DNA from: Lentisalinibacter sp964602525
Lineage (GTDB): Bacteria > Pseudomonadota > Gammaproteobacteria > Steroidobacterales > Woeseiaceae
Direction of reading: 5' to 3'
Length of the DNA stretch: 64,000 bases
Assembly: GCA_964602525.1 (NCBI GenBank)
Contig: CAZRSA010000001.1
Span: 22,451-86,450 of the forward strand
Positions within the stretch are counted from its first letter, which is position 1, and every line of letters starts with the position of its first letter. The notes under the pieces are model-generated. The model was not told where the DNA came from, ran no database searches, and worked only from the letters and a program-made list of their open reading frames with translations. Made by a program: the position numbers and the translations under genes. This document shows positions 63,042 to 64,000 of the stretch, piece by piece.

Positions 63042-64000
<959 letters not shown>

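Overview
The window is 64 kb of GC-rich, densely coded chromosome. It most resembles a free-living gammaproteobacterium. The evidence is a set of conserved gene orders: rpsP-rimM-trmD-rplS next to ffh; ffs-dnaX-ybaB-recR; dapA plus a small lipoprotein divergent from gcvR-bcp; mlaFEDCB; ppsR divergent from ppsA; and a YqiB/DUF1249 gene. The suf locus has an IscR-like regulator, SufU and SufT, an arrangement known from Xanthomonadales- and Chromatiales-like lineages. The sequence does not allow a genus call. I see no prophage, insertion sequence, CRISPR array or rRNA operon, so this is core chromosome with small pockets of unusual DNA.

Layout. 1-4622: the N-terminal part of an M28 peptidase, small hypotheticals and the tail-specific protease Prc. 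4653-12278: a promoter/operator followed by an RND adaptor and two tandem RND permeases without an outer-membrane channel. 12306-20326: a coiled-coil protein, DUF1249, ppsR/ppsA, an SH3 membrane protein, a methyltransferase, orn and rsgA. 20333-25287 (minus strand): hinT, recR, ybaB, dnaX, the 4.5S RNA gene, a ribosome hibernation factor and an EAL-HDOD regulator. 25356-31099: a complete RND tripartite efflux operon. 31275-34317: a two-lobed DsbA-like protein, a secreted 11-residue-repeat protein and an MFS transporter. 34318-34820: tRNA-Ser(GGA) with partial copies of its 3' end.

34817-42016: dapA and a truncated BamC-like lipoprotein, gcvR, bcp, bepA, and the mlaFEDCB lipid-transport operon. 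42017-48981: the suf operon (regulator, B, C, D, S, U, T) ending in a SixA-like phosphatase. 48995-49105: a long inverted repeat between convergent genes. 49109-56981: putA, hslR, kbl-tdh and sppA. 57067-60817: a TRAP transporter operon headed by a TatT-type lipoprotein. 60878-64000: rplS-trmD-rimM-rpsP and the C-terminal part of ffh.

Themes. Envelope maintenance is strongly represented: Prc, BepA, SppA, Mla, a BamC-like lipoprotein and two RND systems. Amino-acid catabolism is represented by PutA, Kbl/Tdh and GcvR, and translation and protein targeting by ffs/ffh, S16/L19, TrmD, RimM, RsgA, HPF and Hsp15. I did not find a clearly unprecedented multi-gene system. The least explained items are the DR-rich 11-residue-repeat secreted protein (32561-32992), the tRNA-Ser tail copies (34488-34698), the 28-bp-arm inverted repeat (48995-49105), the BamC-like protein lacking both folded domains, and the palindromic operator with no adjacent regulator upstream of the first efflux operon.
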